Shown in pieces: positions 1 through 12,689 of a stretch of DNA of 64,000 nt. Below the pieces are notes generated by a model. It made no database searches. It saw only the letters and a list, made by a program, of their open reading frames with translations, and was not told the origin of the DNA. Every line of letters starts with the position of its first letter. Position 1 is the stretch's first letter. The position numbers were made by a program, and so were the translations under genes. Origin of the DNA: Nemertoderma westbladi (Eukaryota > Xenacoelomorpha > Nemertodermatida > Nemertodermatidae); contig JAUCBJ010004188.1 of the NCBI GenBank assembly GCA_032718475.1, forward strand, positions 54,309 to 118,308. Direction: 5' to 3'.

Positions 1-2029
1 CCTAGTGGTGTGTACGATGCATCCTAGTGGTGTGGACCATGTATCCTAGTGGTGTGTACGATGTATCCTAGTGGTGTGTACGATGTATCCTTGTGGTGTG
101 TGTGGACGATGTATCTTTGTGGTGTGTGTGGACAATGTATCCTAGTGGTGTGGACAATGTATCCTAGTGGTGTGTACGATGTATCCTTGTGGTGTGTGTG
201 GACAATGTATCCTAGTGGTGTGGACAATGTATCCTAGTGGTGTGTACGATGTATCCTTGTGGTGTGTGTGGACAATGTATCCTAGTGGTGTGTACGATGT
301 ATCCTTGTGGTGTGTGTAGACAATGTATCCTAGTGGTGTGTACGATGTATCCCTGTGGTGTGTGTGGACGATGTATCCTTGTGGTGTGTGTGGAAAATGT
401 ATCCTAGTGGTGTGGACGATGCATCCTAGTGGTGTGGACAATGTATCGTAGTTGTGTGTACGATGTATCCTAGTGGTGTGGACCATGTATCCTAGTGGTG
501 TGTACGATGCATCCTAGTGGTGTGTACGATGTATCCTTGTGGTGTGTATGGACGATGTATCCTTGTGGTGTGTGTGGACGATGTATCCTTGTGGTGTGTG
601 TGTACGATGTATCCTTGTGGTGTGTGTGTACGAAGTATCCTTGTGGTGTGTGTGTACGATGTATCCTAGTGGTGTGTGTGGACGATGTATCCTAGTGGTG
701 TGTACGATGTATCCTTGTGGTGTGTGTGGACGATGTATCTTAGGGGTGTGTACGATGTATCCTAGTGGTGTGTGTGTACGATGTATCCGAGGGATGTGTA
801 CGATGCATCCTGGGGGTGTGTACGATGTATCCTAGTGGTGTGTGTGTACGATGTATCCTTGTGGTGTGTGTGGACGATGTATCCTAGTGGTGTGGGTGGA
901 CGATGTATCCTAGTGGTGTGTGTGGACGATGTATCCTAGTGGTGTGTACGATGCATCCTAGTGGTGTGTGTGTACGATGTATCCTAGTGGTGTGTACGAT
1001 GCATCCTAGTGGTGTGTGTGTACGATGTATCCTTGTGGTGTGTGTGGACGATGTATCCTAGTGGTGTGGGTGGACGATGTATCCTAGTGGTGTGTGTGTA
1101 CGATGTATCCTTGTGGTGTGTGTGGACGATGTATCCTAGTGGTGTGGGTGGACGATGTATCCTAGTGGTGTGTGTGGACGATGTATCCTAGTGGTGTGTA
1201 CGATGCATCCTAGTGGTGTGTGTGGACGATGTATCCTAGTGGTGTGTGTGGACAATGTATCCTAGTGGTGTGTGTGGACGATGTATCCTAGTGGTGTGTA
1301 CGATGCATCCTAGTGGTGTGTGTGTGCGATGTATCCTAGGGATGTGTACGATGCATCCTGGGGGTGTGTACGATGTATCCTTGAGGTGTGTGTGGACAAT
1401 GCATCCTAGTGGTGTGTACGATGTATCCTTGTGGTGTGTGTGGATGATGTATCCTAGTGGTTTGGACGATGTATCCTTGTGGTGTGTGTGGACAATGTAT
1501 CCTAGTGGTGTGTACGATGTATCCTAGTGGTGTGGACGATGCATCCTAGTGGTGTGTACGATGTATCCTTGAGGTGTGTGTGGACAATGTATCCTAGTGG
1601 TGTGTACGATGTATCCTTGTGGTGTGTGGACGATGTATCCTAGTCGTGTGGACGATGTATCGTAGTGGTGTGCACGATGTATCCTTGTGGTGTGTGTGGA
1701 CGATGTATCCTAGTGGTGTGGACGATGTATCCTTGTGGTGTGGACGTTGTATCCTAGTCGTGTGTACGATGTATCCTTGCGGTGTGTGTGGACGATGTAT
1801 CCTAGTGGTGTGGACGATGTATCCTTGTGGTGTGGACGTTGTATCCTAGTCGTGTGTACGATGTATTATAGTGGTGTGGGTGGACGAAGTATCCTAGTGG
1901 TGTGGACGATGTATCCTTGAGGTGTGGACGATGCATCCTAGTGGTGTGGACGATGCAACCTAGTGGTGTGTACGATGTATCCTAGTGGTGTGTGTGGACG
2001 ATGTATCCTAGTGATGTATCCTGGATGTA
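1..2029. repeat. 22/26-bp minisatellite array
   Basis: A head-to-tail array of about 85 units built on the core GATGTATCCTAGTGGTGTG. Two unit lengths alternate irregularly: about 22 bp, ending TGTAC or TGGAC, and about 26 bp, with extra TG dinucleotides. Recurrent variants are CCTTGTGG for CCTAGTGG and GCATCC for GTATCC. The array runs off the left edge and resumes at 2648 after a foldback insert. Open frames on both strands are by-products of the repeat, not genes. Confidence 0.95.
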
Positions 2030-2645
2030 GGACAACTCGGTCCAGGACAATTCGGTCCCGGACAATTGATGATATTATAACAGTCCCTGAATGAGATCCA
2101 GCTATTATCTAAGATAATAATTTAGGCGTGTTAATATATACGCAATATATAATCTATCAGTTATTATATCAGCAATATATCAGTTTTTACACATATTAAA
2201 TGCATACTATTACTAGCTAGTAAATAATTCACAAGCTCCATAAAAACACCATAATAGCTACCATAACTAATAATGTTAACAAAAAAAGTAAAATTTTTTT
2301 ATTTTCAAAAAAAATACCTGTTAGTAAAAAAAAACACTAGCTACCATATAATGGTATCTTTTAAGGTTCTAGAACATTCACCATTTTATAGTACAGTAGT
2401 ACCAATTAAATTTGGTCCCGGACAATTCGGTCCCATTAATAAGCATATTTTGGGACCGAATTGTCCTAGTCAGTATCCGGTCAATTCGGTCCCGGACAAT
2501 AATTCGTTCCCAAAATACAAAATTAATGGGACCGAATTGTCCGGGACCGAATTGTCCGGACCGAATTGTCCGGACCGAATTGTCCGGACCGAATTGTCCG
2601 GACCGAATTGTCCGGACCGAATTGTCCGGGACCGAATTATCCTGC
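2030..2645. repeat. Foldback array of GGACAATTCGGTCCC units (locus 1)
   Basis: The left part (2030-2070) holds three units in the direct sense, followed by about 340 bp of AT-rich DNA (2071-2413). A compact paired-hairpin block follows. Direct units at 2414-2434 face a single inverse unit near 2453-2467. Further direct units at 2481-2500 face a run of about eight inverse units at 2528-2645. Positions 2414-2440 and 2522-2548 are a perfect 27-bp inverted repeat. An inner inverted repeat, 2446-2462 against 2501-2517, has one mismatch. The block sits inside the 22/26-bp minisatellite, which continues on both sides. The second array at 21427-21720 has the same architecture but GCGA in place of CGGT. 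Confidence 0.9.
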
Positions 2646-2647
2646 TT

Positions 2648-2783
2648 CCATGTATCCTAGTCGTGTGGACGATGCATCTTAGTGGTGTGGACAATATACC
2701 CTAGTGGTGTGGACGATATATCCTAGTGGTGTGGACGATATATCCTAGTGGTGTGGGTGGACGATGTATCCTAGTGTGGTGGA
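2648..2783. repeat. 22/26-bp minisatellite, right remnant
   Basis: About six degenerate units of the same repeat that fills 1-2029, including versions reading ATATATCCTAGTGGTGTGG. They show that the foldback block interrupts, or was captured by, this array. Confidence 0.9.
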
Positions 2784-3332
2784 AGTGGACGAAATATGCT
2801 GCTTTTTTAATTTTTGATATTGCAAACTGGTGATTTCCCACCTACAAATAATTTTGTAGGGGTGTTCACCATAATAACAATTGAACTTACTGTTTACCTA
2901 TTAATACTACTATTTATAACTATACGATAACCATACAGTGCAGTAATCTTTTAAACATGTGATTCACTATATAATTACTCCGCCACCTTAAATATTATGC
3001 ACTAGTTTTTGTTTTGATGTTGTGTATTATCTAGACAGTATCGTCTTCGCTGCCTTCGGGTTGTCCTTTTTTTGTTTCGGATTTCACGTCCACCGATAAC
3101 ATAATTTTATGTTCTAGGACATAAAATTCTCCCTCGTATGATCCTTTATTAAAACTATAACAATGAGTTGATCTTGATCCCAAGTCACTTGATTGACTTG
3201 TCCCGAGCTGCCAGATGCAATGTTGCGTGAACAGTCCTTGAACCACAAACAAGTGTAAACCAAAAACGATATGACCATCAGACAAAAAAATCAGCGCACC
3301 GGCGCGGCGGCGGCGTGTGGCGTGGTGGCTAC
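2784..3332. other. No gene seen
   Basis: AT-rich DNA with a GC-rich patch (GGCGCGGCGGCGGCG) near 3302. An 84-codon open frame lies on the minus strand (3031-3285). I recognise no domain in it, it starts only from a TTG, and no splice context supports it, so it is not called as a gene. Confidence 0.5.
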
Positions 3333-3500
3333 TTCATATTTTTCCACTTGATTGAGGATCAAGGACGGCTATCGCAGCATTGCATCTGACAAAAGTTATT
3401 GTGAGTGTACGCCGAAGGTAAACGCAATGGACGAGAATACAGACATTAATTAGTTACTGTAGTTTGTTCAATTCCATCGGACAGAACAATTTTCTACATA
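3333..3500 (+). repeat. Dispersed repeat, copy 1
   Basis: About 170 bp starting TTTTTCCACTTGATTG and containing GGACGGCTATCGCAGCAT. It is clearly homologous, same orientation, to 15853-16025. Both copies adjoin minisatellite arrays: this one lies about 220 bp before the 24-bp satellite, and the other directly follows the 29-bp array. Family unknown. Confidence 0.8.
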
Positions 3501-3724
3501 TAAATGATTCCAGCTAGATACTAAAAGGACGAGTTTAATCCAAGTATCAATATATATCCTTAAAGTCGAACGATATGTATTCATAATATTTCATCAAAAT
3601 ATGAGAGATGATGTGGTCATACTAATTTACTTTAGTTTTTCTTTCACAAAATTAAAAGTAAACGTTCCAATTATATTTAACCCATTAATATCCAACATCA
3701 AATATTCAACATTCTATACAACAG

Positions 3725-6700
3725 CCTTCGTTTCTATAGAGGGCGTCAACTTCGGTTCTATAGTGGGCGTCAACAACAGCCTTCGTTTCTATAGAGGGCG
3801 TCAACTTCGGTTCTATAGTGGGCGTCAACAACAACCTTCGGTTCTATAGAGGGCGTCGACAACAACCTTCGTTTCTATAGAGGGCGTCGACTTCGGTTCT
3901 ATAGAGGGCGTCAACTTCGGTTCTATAGGGGACGTTAACAACAACCTTCGGTTCTATAGAGGGCGTTGACTTCGGTTCTATAGAGGGCGTCGACTTCGGT
4001 TCTATAGAGGGCTTCGACTTCGGTTCTATAGAAGGCGTCAACAACAACCTTCGGTTCTATAGAGGGCGTCGACTTCGGTTCTATAGAGGGCGTTGACTTC
4101 GGTTCTATAGAGGGCGTTGACTTCGGTTCTATAGAGGGCGTCGACAACAACCTTCGTTTCTATAGAGGGCGTCGACTTCGGTTCTATAGAGGGCGTCAAC
4201 TTCGGTTCTATAGGGGACGTTAACAACAACCTTCGGTTCTATAGAGGGCGTTGACTTCGGTTCTATAGAGGGCGTCGACTTCGGTTCTATAGAGGGCTTC
4301 GACTTCGGTTCTATAGAGGGCGTCAACAACAACCTTCGGTTCTATAGAGGGCGTCGACTTCGGTTCTATAGAGGGCGTTGACTTCGGTTCTATAGAGGGC
4401 GTTGACTTCGGTTCTATAGAGGGCGTTGACTTCGGTTCTATAGAGGGCGTCGACTTCGGTTCTATAGAGGGCGTCGACTTCGGTTCTATAGAGGGCGTCG
4501 ACTTCGGTTCTATAGAGGGCGTAAACAACAACCTTCGGTTCTATAGAGGACGTCAACAACAACCTTCGGTTCTATAGAGGGCGTCGACTTCGGTTCTATA
4601 GAGGGCGTCGACTTCGGTTCTATAGAGGGCTTCGACTTCGGTTCTATAGAGGGCGTCAACAACAACCTTCGGTTCTATAGAGGGCGTTGACTTCGGTTCT
4701 ATAGAGGGCGTCGACTTCGGTTCTATAGAGGGCGTCGACTTCGGTTCTATAGAGGGCGTAAACAACAACCTTCGGTTCTATAGAGGGCGTCAACAACAAC
4801 CTTCGGTTCTATAGAGGGCGTCGACTTCGGTTCTATAGAGGGCGTCGACTTCGGTTCTATAGAGGGCGTCGACTTCGGTTCTATAGAGGGCGTCGACTTC
4901 GGTTCTATAGAGGGCGTCGACTTCGGTTCTATAGAGGGCGTCGACTTCGGTTCTATAGAGGGCGTCGACTTCGGTTCTATAGGGGGCGTAAACAACAACC
5001 TTCGGTTCTATAGAGGGCGTTGACTTCGGTTCTATAGAGGGCGTCGACTTCGGTTCTATAGAGGGCTTCGACTTCGGTTCTATAGAGGGCGTCAACAACA
5101 ACCTTCGGTTCTATAGAGGGCGTTGACTTCGGTTCTAAAGAGGGCGTCGACTTCGGTTCTATAGAGGGCTTCGACTTCGGTTCTATAGAGGGCGTCAACA
5201 ACAACCTTCGGTTCTATAGAGGGCGTTGACTTCGGTTCTATAGAGGGCGTCGACTTCGGTTCTATAGAGGGCTTCGACTTCGGTTCTATAGAGGGCGTCA
5301 ACTTCGGTTCTATAGAGGGCGTCAACTTCGGTTCTATAGAGGGCGTCAACAACAACCTTCGGTTCTATAGAGGGTGTCGACTTCGGTTCTATAGAGGGCG
5401 TCAACAACAACCTTCAGTTCTATAGAGGATGTCGACTTCGGTTCTATAGAGGGCGTCGACTTCGGTTCTATAGAGGGCGTCGACTTCGGTTCTATAGAGG
5501 GCTTCGACTTCGGTTCTATAGAGGGCGTCAACAACAACCTTCGGTTCTATAGAGGGCGTTGACTTCGGTTCTATAGAGGGCGTCGACTTCGGTTCTATAG
5601 AGGGCTTCGACTTCGGTTCTATAGAGGGCGTCAACAACAACCTTCGGTTCTATAGAGGGCGTTGACTTCGGTTCTATAGAGGGCGTCGACTTCGGTTCTA
5701 TAGAGGGCGTTGACTTCGGTTCTATAGAGGGCGTCGACTTCGGTTCTATAGAGGGCTTCGACTTCGGTTCTATAGAGGGCGTCAACAACAACCTTCGGTT
5801 CTATAGAGGGCGTTGACTTCGGTTCTATAGAGGGCGTCGACTTCGGTTCTATAGAGGGCGTTGACTTCGGTTCTATAGAGGGCGTCGACTTCGGTTCTAT
5901 AGAGGGCGTCGACTTCGGTTCTATAGAGGGCGTAAACAACAACCTTCGGTTCTATAGAGGGCGTCAACAACAACCTTCGGTTCTATAGAGGGCGTCGACT
6001 TCGGTTCTATAGAGGGCGTCGACTTCGGTTCTATAGAGGGCGTCGACTTCGGTTCTATAGAGGGCGTCGACTTCGGTTCTATAGAGGGCGTCAACAACAA
6101 CCTTCGGTTCTATAGAGGGCGTTGACTTCGGTTCTATAGCGGGCGTCGACTTCGGTTCTATAGAGGGCGTAAACAACAACCTTCGGTTCTATAGAGGGCG
6201 TCAACAACAACCTTCGGCTCTATAGAGGGCGTCGAGTTCGGTTCTATAGAGGGCGTTGACTTCGGTTCTATAGAGGGCTTCGACTTCGGTTCTATAGAGG
6301 GCGTCAACAACAACCTTCGGTTCTATAGAGGGCGTTGACTTCGGTTCTATAGAGGGCGTCGACTTCGGTTCTATAGAGGGCGTAAACAACAACCTTCGGT
6401 TCTATAGAGGGCGTCAACAACAACCTTCGGTTCTATAGAGGGCGTCGAGTTCGGTTCTATAGAGGGCGTTGACTTCGGTTCTATAGAGGGCTTCGACTTC
6501 GGTTCTATAGAGGGCGTCAACAACAACCTTCGGTTCTATAGAGGGCGTCGACTTCGGTTCTATAGAGGGCGTCGACTTCGGTTCTATAGAGGGCGTCGAC
6601 TTCGGTTCTATAGAGGGCGTCGACTTCGGTTCTATAGAGGGCGTCGACTTCGGTTCTATAGAGGGCGTCGACTTCGGTTCTATAGAGGGTGTCAACAACA

Positions 6701-9700
6701 ACCTTCGGTTCTATAGAGGGCGTTGACTTCGGTTCTATAGAGGGCGTCGACTTCGGTTCTATAGAGGGCGTCGACTTCGGTTCTATAGAGGGCGTCGACT
6801 TCGGTTCTATAGAGGGCGTCGACTTCGGTTCTATAGAGGGCGTCGACTTCGGTTCTATAGAGGGCGTCGAGTTCGGTTCTATAGAGAGCGTCAACTTCGG
6901 TTCTATAGAGGGCGTCAACAACAACCTTCGGTTCTATAGAGGGCGTCAACTTCGGTTCTATAGAGGGCGTCGACTTCGGTTCTATAGAGGGCGTCAACTT
7001 CGGTTCTATAGAGGGCGTCGACTTCGGTTCTATAGAGGGCATCGACTTCGGTTCTATAGAGGGCGTCGACTTCGGTTCTATAGAGGGCGTCGACTTCGGT
7101 TCTATAGAGGGCGTCGACTTCGGTTCTATAGAGGGCGTCGACTTCGGTTCTATAAAGGGCGTCGACTTCGGTTCTATAGAGGGCGTCGACTTCGGTTCTA
7201 TAGAGGGCGTCGACTTCGGTTCTATAGAGGGCGTCGTCTTCGGTTCTATAGAGGGCGTCGACTTCGGTTCTATAGAGGGCGTCGACTTCGGTTCTATAGA
7301 GGGCGTCGACTTCGGTTCTATAGAGGGCGTCGACTTCGGTTCTATAGAGGGCGTCGACTTCGGTTCTATAGAGGGCGTCGACTTCGGTTCTATAGAGGGC
7401 GTCGACTTCGGTTCTATAGAGGGCGTCGACTTCGGTTCTATAGAGGGCGTCGAATTCGGTTCTATAGAGGGCGTCGACTTCGGTTCTATAGGGGACGTTA
7501 ACAACAACCTTCGGTTCTATAGAGGGCGTTGACTTCGGTTCTATAGAGGGCGTCGACTTCGGTTCTATAGAGGGCGTCGACTTCGGTTCTATAGAGGGCG
7601 TCGACTTCGGTTCTATAGAGGACGTTAACAACAACCTTCGGTTCTATAGAGGGCTTCGACTTCGGTTCTATAGAGGGCGTCAACAACAACCTTCGGTTCT
7701 ATAGAGGGCGTCGACTTCGGTTCTATAGAGGGCGTCGACTTCGGTTCTATAGAGGGCGTCGACTTCGGTTCTATAGAGGGCGTCGACTTCGGTTCTATAG
7801 AGGGCGTCGACTTCGGTTCTATAGAGGGCGTCGACTTCGGTTCTATAGAGGGCGTCGACTTCGGTTCTATAGAGGGCGTCGACTTCGGTTCAATAGAGGG
7901 CGTCGACTTCGGTTCTATAGAGGGCGTCGACTTCGGTTCTATAGAGGGCGTCGACTTCGGTTCTATAGAGGGCGTCGACTTCGGTTCTATAGAGGGCGTC
8001 GAGTTCGGTTCTATAGAGGGCGTCAACTTCGGTTCTATAGAGGGCGTCAACAACAACCTTCGGTTATATAGAGGGCGTCAACTTCGGTTCTATAGATGGC
8101 GTCGACTTCGGTTCTATAGAGGGCGTCGACTTCGGTTCTATAGAGGGCGTCGACTTCGGTTCTATAGAGGGCATCGACTTCGGTTCTATAGAGGGCGTCG
8201 ACTTCGGTTCTATAGAGGGCGTCGACTTCGGTTCTATAGAGGGCGTCGACTTCGGTTCTATAGAGGGCGTCGACTTCGGTTCTATAAAGGGCGTCGACTT
8301 CGGTTCTATAGAGGGCGTCGACTTCGGTTCTATAGAGGGCGTCGACTTCGGTTCTATAGAGGGCGTCGACTTCGGTTCTATAGAGGGCGTCGACTTCGGT
8401 TCTATAGAGGGCGTCGACTTCGGTTCTATAGAGGGCGTCGACTTCGGTTCTATAGAGGGCGTCGACTTCGGTTCTATAGAGGGCGTCGACTTCGGTTCTA
8501 TAGAGGGCGTCGACTTCGGTTCTATAGAGGGCGTCGACAACAACCTTCGGTTCTATAGAGGGCGTCGACTTCGGTTCTATAGAGGGCGTCGACTTCGGTT
8601 CTATAGAGGGCGTCGACTTCGGTTCTATAGAGGGCGTAAACAACAACCTTCGGTTCTATAGAGGGCGTCGACTTCGGTTCTATAGAGGGCTTCGACTTCG
8701 GTTCTATAGAGGGCGTCAACTTCGGTTCTATAGAGGGCTTCGACTTCGGTTCTATAGAGGGCGTCAACTTCGGTTCTATAGTGGGCGTCAACAACAACCT
8801 TCGGTTCTATAGAGGGCGTCGACTTCGGTTCTATAGAGGGCGTCAACTTCGGTTCTATAGAGGGCGTCGACTTCGGTTCTATAGAGGGCGTCGACTTCGG
8901 TTCTATAGAGGGCGTCGACTTCGGTTCTATAGAGGGCGTAAACAACAACCTTCGGTTCTATAGAGGGCTTCGACTTCGGTTCTATAGAGGGCGTCAACTT
9001 CGGTTCTATAGAGGGCGTCGACTTCGGTTCTATAGAGGGCGTCGACTTCGGTTCTATAGAGGGCGTCGACTTCGGTTCTATAGAGGGCGTCGACTTCGGT
9101 TCTATAGAGGGCGTCAACAACAACAACCTTCGGTTCTATAGAGGGCGTCAACAACAACCTTCGGTTCTATAGAGGGCGTCAACAACAACCTTCGGTTCTA
9201 TAGAGGGCTTCGACTTCGGTTCTATAGAGGGCGTCAACTTCGGTTCTATAGAGGGCGTCAACTTCGGTTCTATAGAGGGCTTCGACTTCGGTTCTATAGA
9301 GGGCGTCAACTTCGGTTATATAGAGGGCTTCGACTTCGGTTCTATAGAGGGCTTCGACTTCGGTTCTATAGAGGGCGTCAACTTCGGTTCTATAGAGGGC
9401 GTCGACTTCGGTTCTATAGAGGGCTTCGACTTCGGTTCTATAGAGGGCGTCAACTTCGGTTCTATAGAGGGCGTCGAGTTCGGTTCTATAGAGGGCGTCG
9501 ACTTCGGTTCTATAGAGGGCGTCGACTTCGGTTCTATAGAGGGCTTCGACTTCGGTTCTATAGAGGGCGTCGACTTCGGTTCTATAGAGGGCGTCGACTT
9601 CGGTTCTATAGAGGGCGTCAACTTCGGTTCTATAGAGGGCGTCGACTTCGGTTCTATAGAGGGCGTCGACTTCGGTTCTATAGAGGGCTTCGACTTCGGT

Positions 9701-12438
9701 TCTATAGAGGGCTTCGACTTCGGTTCTATAGAGGGCGTCGACTTCGGTTCTATAGAGGGCGTCGACTTCGGTTCTATAGAGGGCGTCAACTTCGGTTCTA
9801 TAGAGGGCGTCGACTTCGGTTCTATAGAGGGCGTCGACTTCGGTTCTATAGAGGGCGTCGACTTCGGTTCTATAGAGGGCGTCGACTTCGGTTCTATAGA
9901 GGGCGTCGACTTCGGTTCTATAGAGGGCGTCAACTTCGGTTCTATAGAGGGCGTAAACAACAACCTTCGGTTCTATAGAGGGCGTCAACAACAACCTTCG
10001 GTTCTATAGAGGGCGTCGACTTCGGTTCTATAGAGGGCGTCGACTTCGGTTCTATAGAGGGCGTCGACTTCGGTTCTATAGAGGGCGTCGACTTCGGTTC
10101 TATAGAGGGCGTCGACTTCGGTTCTATAGAGGGCGTCGACTTCGGTTCTATAGAGGGCGTCGACTTCGGTTCTATAGAGGGCGTCGACTTCGGTTCTATA
10201 GAGGGCGTCGACTTCGGTTCTATAGAGGGCGTTGACTTCGGTTCTATAGAGGGCGTCGACTTCGGTTCTATAGAGGGCGTCGACTTCGGTTCTATAGAGG
10301 GCGTCGACTTCGGTTCTATAGAGGGCTTCGACTTCGGTTCTATAGAGGACGTTAACAACAACCTTCGGTTCTATAGAGGGCTTCGACTTCGGTTCTATAG
10401 AGGGCGTCAACTTCGGTTCTATAGAGGGCTTCGACTTCGGTTCTATAGAGGGCGTAAACAACAACCTTCGGTTCTATAGAGGGCGTCAACAACAACCTTC
10501 GGTTCTATAGAGGGCGTCAACAACAACCTTCGGTTCTATAGAGGGCTTCGACTTCGGTTCTATATAGGGCGTCAACTTCGGTTCTATAGAAGGCGTCGAC
10601 TTCGGTTCTATAGAGGGCTTCGACTTCGGTTCTATAGAGGGCGTCAACAACAACCTTCGGTTCTATAGAGGGCGTCAACTTCGGTTCTATAGAGGGCGTC
10701 AACTTCGGTTCTATAGAGGGCTTCGACTTCGGTTCTATAGAGGGCGTCAACAACAACCTTCGGTTCTATAGAGGGCGTCGACTTCGGTTCTATAGAGGGC
10801 TTCGACTTCGGTTCTATAGAGGGCTTCGACTTCGGTTCTATAGAGGGCGTCAACAACAACCTTCGGTTCTATAGAGGGCGTTGACTTCGGTTCTATACAG
10901 GGCGTCGACTTCGGTTCTATAGAGGGCGTCAACAACAACCTTCGGTTCTATAGAGGGCGTCAACTTCGGTTCTATAGAGGGCGTCAACAACAACAACCTT
11001 CGGTTCTATAGAGGGCGTCAACTTCGGTTCTACAGAGGGCGTCAACAACAACCTTCGGTTCTATAGAGGGCGTCAACTTCGGTTCTATAGAGGGCGTTGA
11101 CTTCGGTTCTATAGAGGGCGTCAACTTCGGTTCTATAGAGGGCGTCAACTTCGGTTCTATAGAGGGCTTCGACTTCGGTTCTATAGAGGGCGTCAACAAC
11201 AACCTTCGGTTCTATAGAGGGCGTTGACTTCGGTTCTATAGAGGGCGTCGACTTCGGTTCTATAGAGGGCGTCGACTTCGGTTCTATAGAGGGCGTCGAC
11301 TTCGGTTCTATAGATGGCGTTGACTTCGGTTCTATAGAGGGCGTCGACTTCGGTTCTATAGAGGGCGTCGACTTCGGTTCTATAGAGGGCGTCGACTTCG
11401 GTTCTATAGAGGGCTTCGACTTCGGTTCTATAGAGGGCGTCAACAACAACCTTCGGTTCTATAGAGGGCGTCGACTTCGGTTCTATAGAGGGCGTCAACT
11501 TCGGTTCTATAGAGGGCGTCAACTTCGGTTCTATAGAGGGCGTCGACTTCGGTTCTATAGAGGGCGTCGACTTCGGTTCTATAGAGGGCGTCAACAACAA
11601 CCTTCGTTTCTATAGAGGGCGTTGACTTCGGTTCTATAGAGGGCGTCGAGTTCGGTTCTATAGAGGGCGTCGACTTCGGTTCTATAGAGGGCGTCGACTT
11701 CGGTTCTATAGAGGGCGTTGACTTCGGTTCTATAGAGGGCGTCGACTTCGGTTCTATAGAGGGCGTCGACTTCGGTTCTATAGAGGGCGTCAACAACAAC
11801 AACCTTCGGTTCTATAGAGGGCGTCAACTTCGGTTCTATAGAGGGCGTCAACAACAACCTTCGGTTCTATAGAGGGCGTTGACTTCGGTTCTATACAGGG
11901 CGTCGACTTCGGTTCTATAGAGGGCGTCGACTTCGGTTCTATAGAGGGCGTAAACAACAACCTTCGGTTCTATAGAGGGCGTCAACAACAACCTTCGGTT
12001 CTATAGAGGGCGTCAACTTCGGTTCTATAGAGGGCGTCAACTTCGGTTCTATAGAGGGCTTCGACTTCGGTTCTATAGAGGGCGTCGACTTCGGTTCTAT
12101 AGAGGGCGTCAACTTCGGTTCTATAGAGGGCTTCGACTTCGGTTCTATAGAGGGCTTCGACTTCGGTTCTATAGAGGGCGTCAACAACAACCTTCGGTTC
12201 TATAGAGGGCGTCAACTTCGGTTCTATAGTGGGCGTCAACAACAACCTTCGGTTCTATAGAGGGCGTCGACTTCGGTTCTATAGAGGGCGTAAACAACAA
12301 CCTTCGGTTCTATAGAGGGCGTCGAGTTCGGTTCTATAGAGGGCGTTGACTTCGGTTCTATAGAGGGCGTCGACTTCGGTTCTATAGAGGGCGTAAACAA
12401 CAACCTTCGGTTCTATAGAGGGCTTCGACAACAACCTT
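3725..12438. repeat. 24-bp satellite array, 8.7 kb
   Basis: Roughly 345 head-to-tail copies of a unit made of TTCGGTTCTATAGAGGGCGT plus a four-base linker. The linker region varies: GTCGAC (a SalI site), GTCAAC, GTTGAC or TTCGAC. A second unit type of 31 bp carries an extra AACAACA segment (GTCAACAACAACC or GTAAACAACAACC). Nearly pure GTCGAC blocks (about 7020-7490, 7700-8000, 8100-8530, 10010-10330) alternate with mixed blocks. Segment 3844-4128 is repeated at 4129-4413 with very few differences, a 285-bp higher-order unit. Because 24 is a multiple of 3, several frames stay open on both strands for up to 271 codons. There is no unique start context, so I do not regard them as genes. Confidence 0.97.
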
Positions 12439-12548
12439 GATTAACTTATAGTATCGGACCCATTCTACAAAAATCTATACGATACAGGCTTCATCTTTCT
12501 CAGGCACTCTTTCGTTATTTACCAGTCAGTTTAATATTTATTTTAAAT

Positions 12549-12588
12549 ACTAGAAAGCCTGTGGCCCTTCGGGCCACAGCTTTCTAGT
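12549..12588. other. Stem-loop at the end of the Helentron-like element
   Basis: ACTAGAAAGC at 12549 pairs with the complementary CTTTCTAGT ending at 12588. Inside it, CTGTGGCCC pairs with GGGCCACAG around a TTC loop. The stem is about 17 bp with one unpaired base. Confidence 0.85.
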
Positions 12589-12689
12589 GCACGTGCAGAT
12601 GATATATGAATATGTGTGGGAGATTTGAGAACTGCATACGGAACAGACACCATCATTAAATAAAACACCACCCCCATAAGAGATAACTG

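Noticed and set aside
1-2029. Telomeric or subtelomeric repeat
   Set aside because: The unit is 22/26 bp and unlike TTAGGG-type telomere repeats; nothing else marks a chromosome end.
3031-3285. 84-codon minus-strand open frame as an exon
   Set aside because: No recognisable domain, only a TTG start, no clear acceptor or donor; could be chance.
6689-7507. 270-codon open frames on both strands in the 24-bp satellite
   Set aside because: Overlapping frames on both strands of a pure repeat are expected by-products; no promoter, splice or domain evidence.
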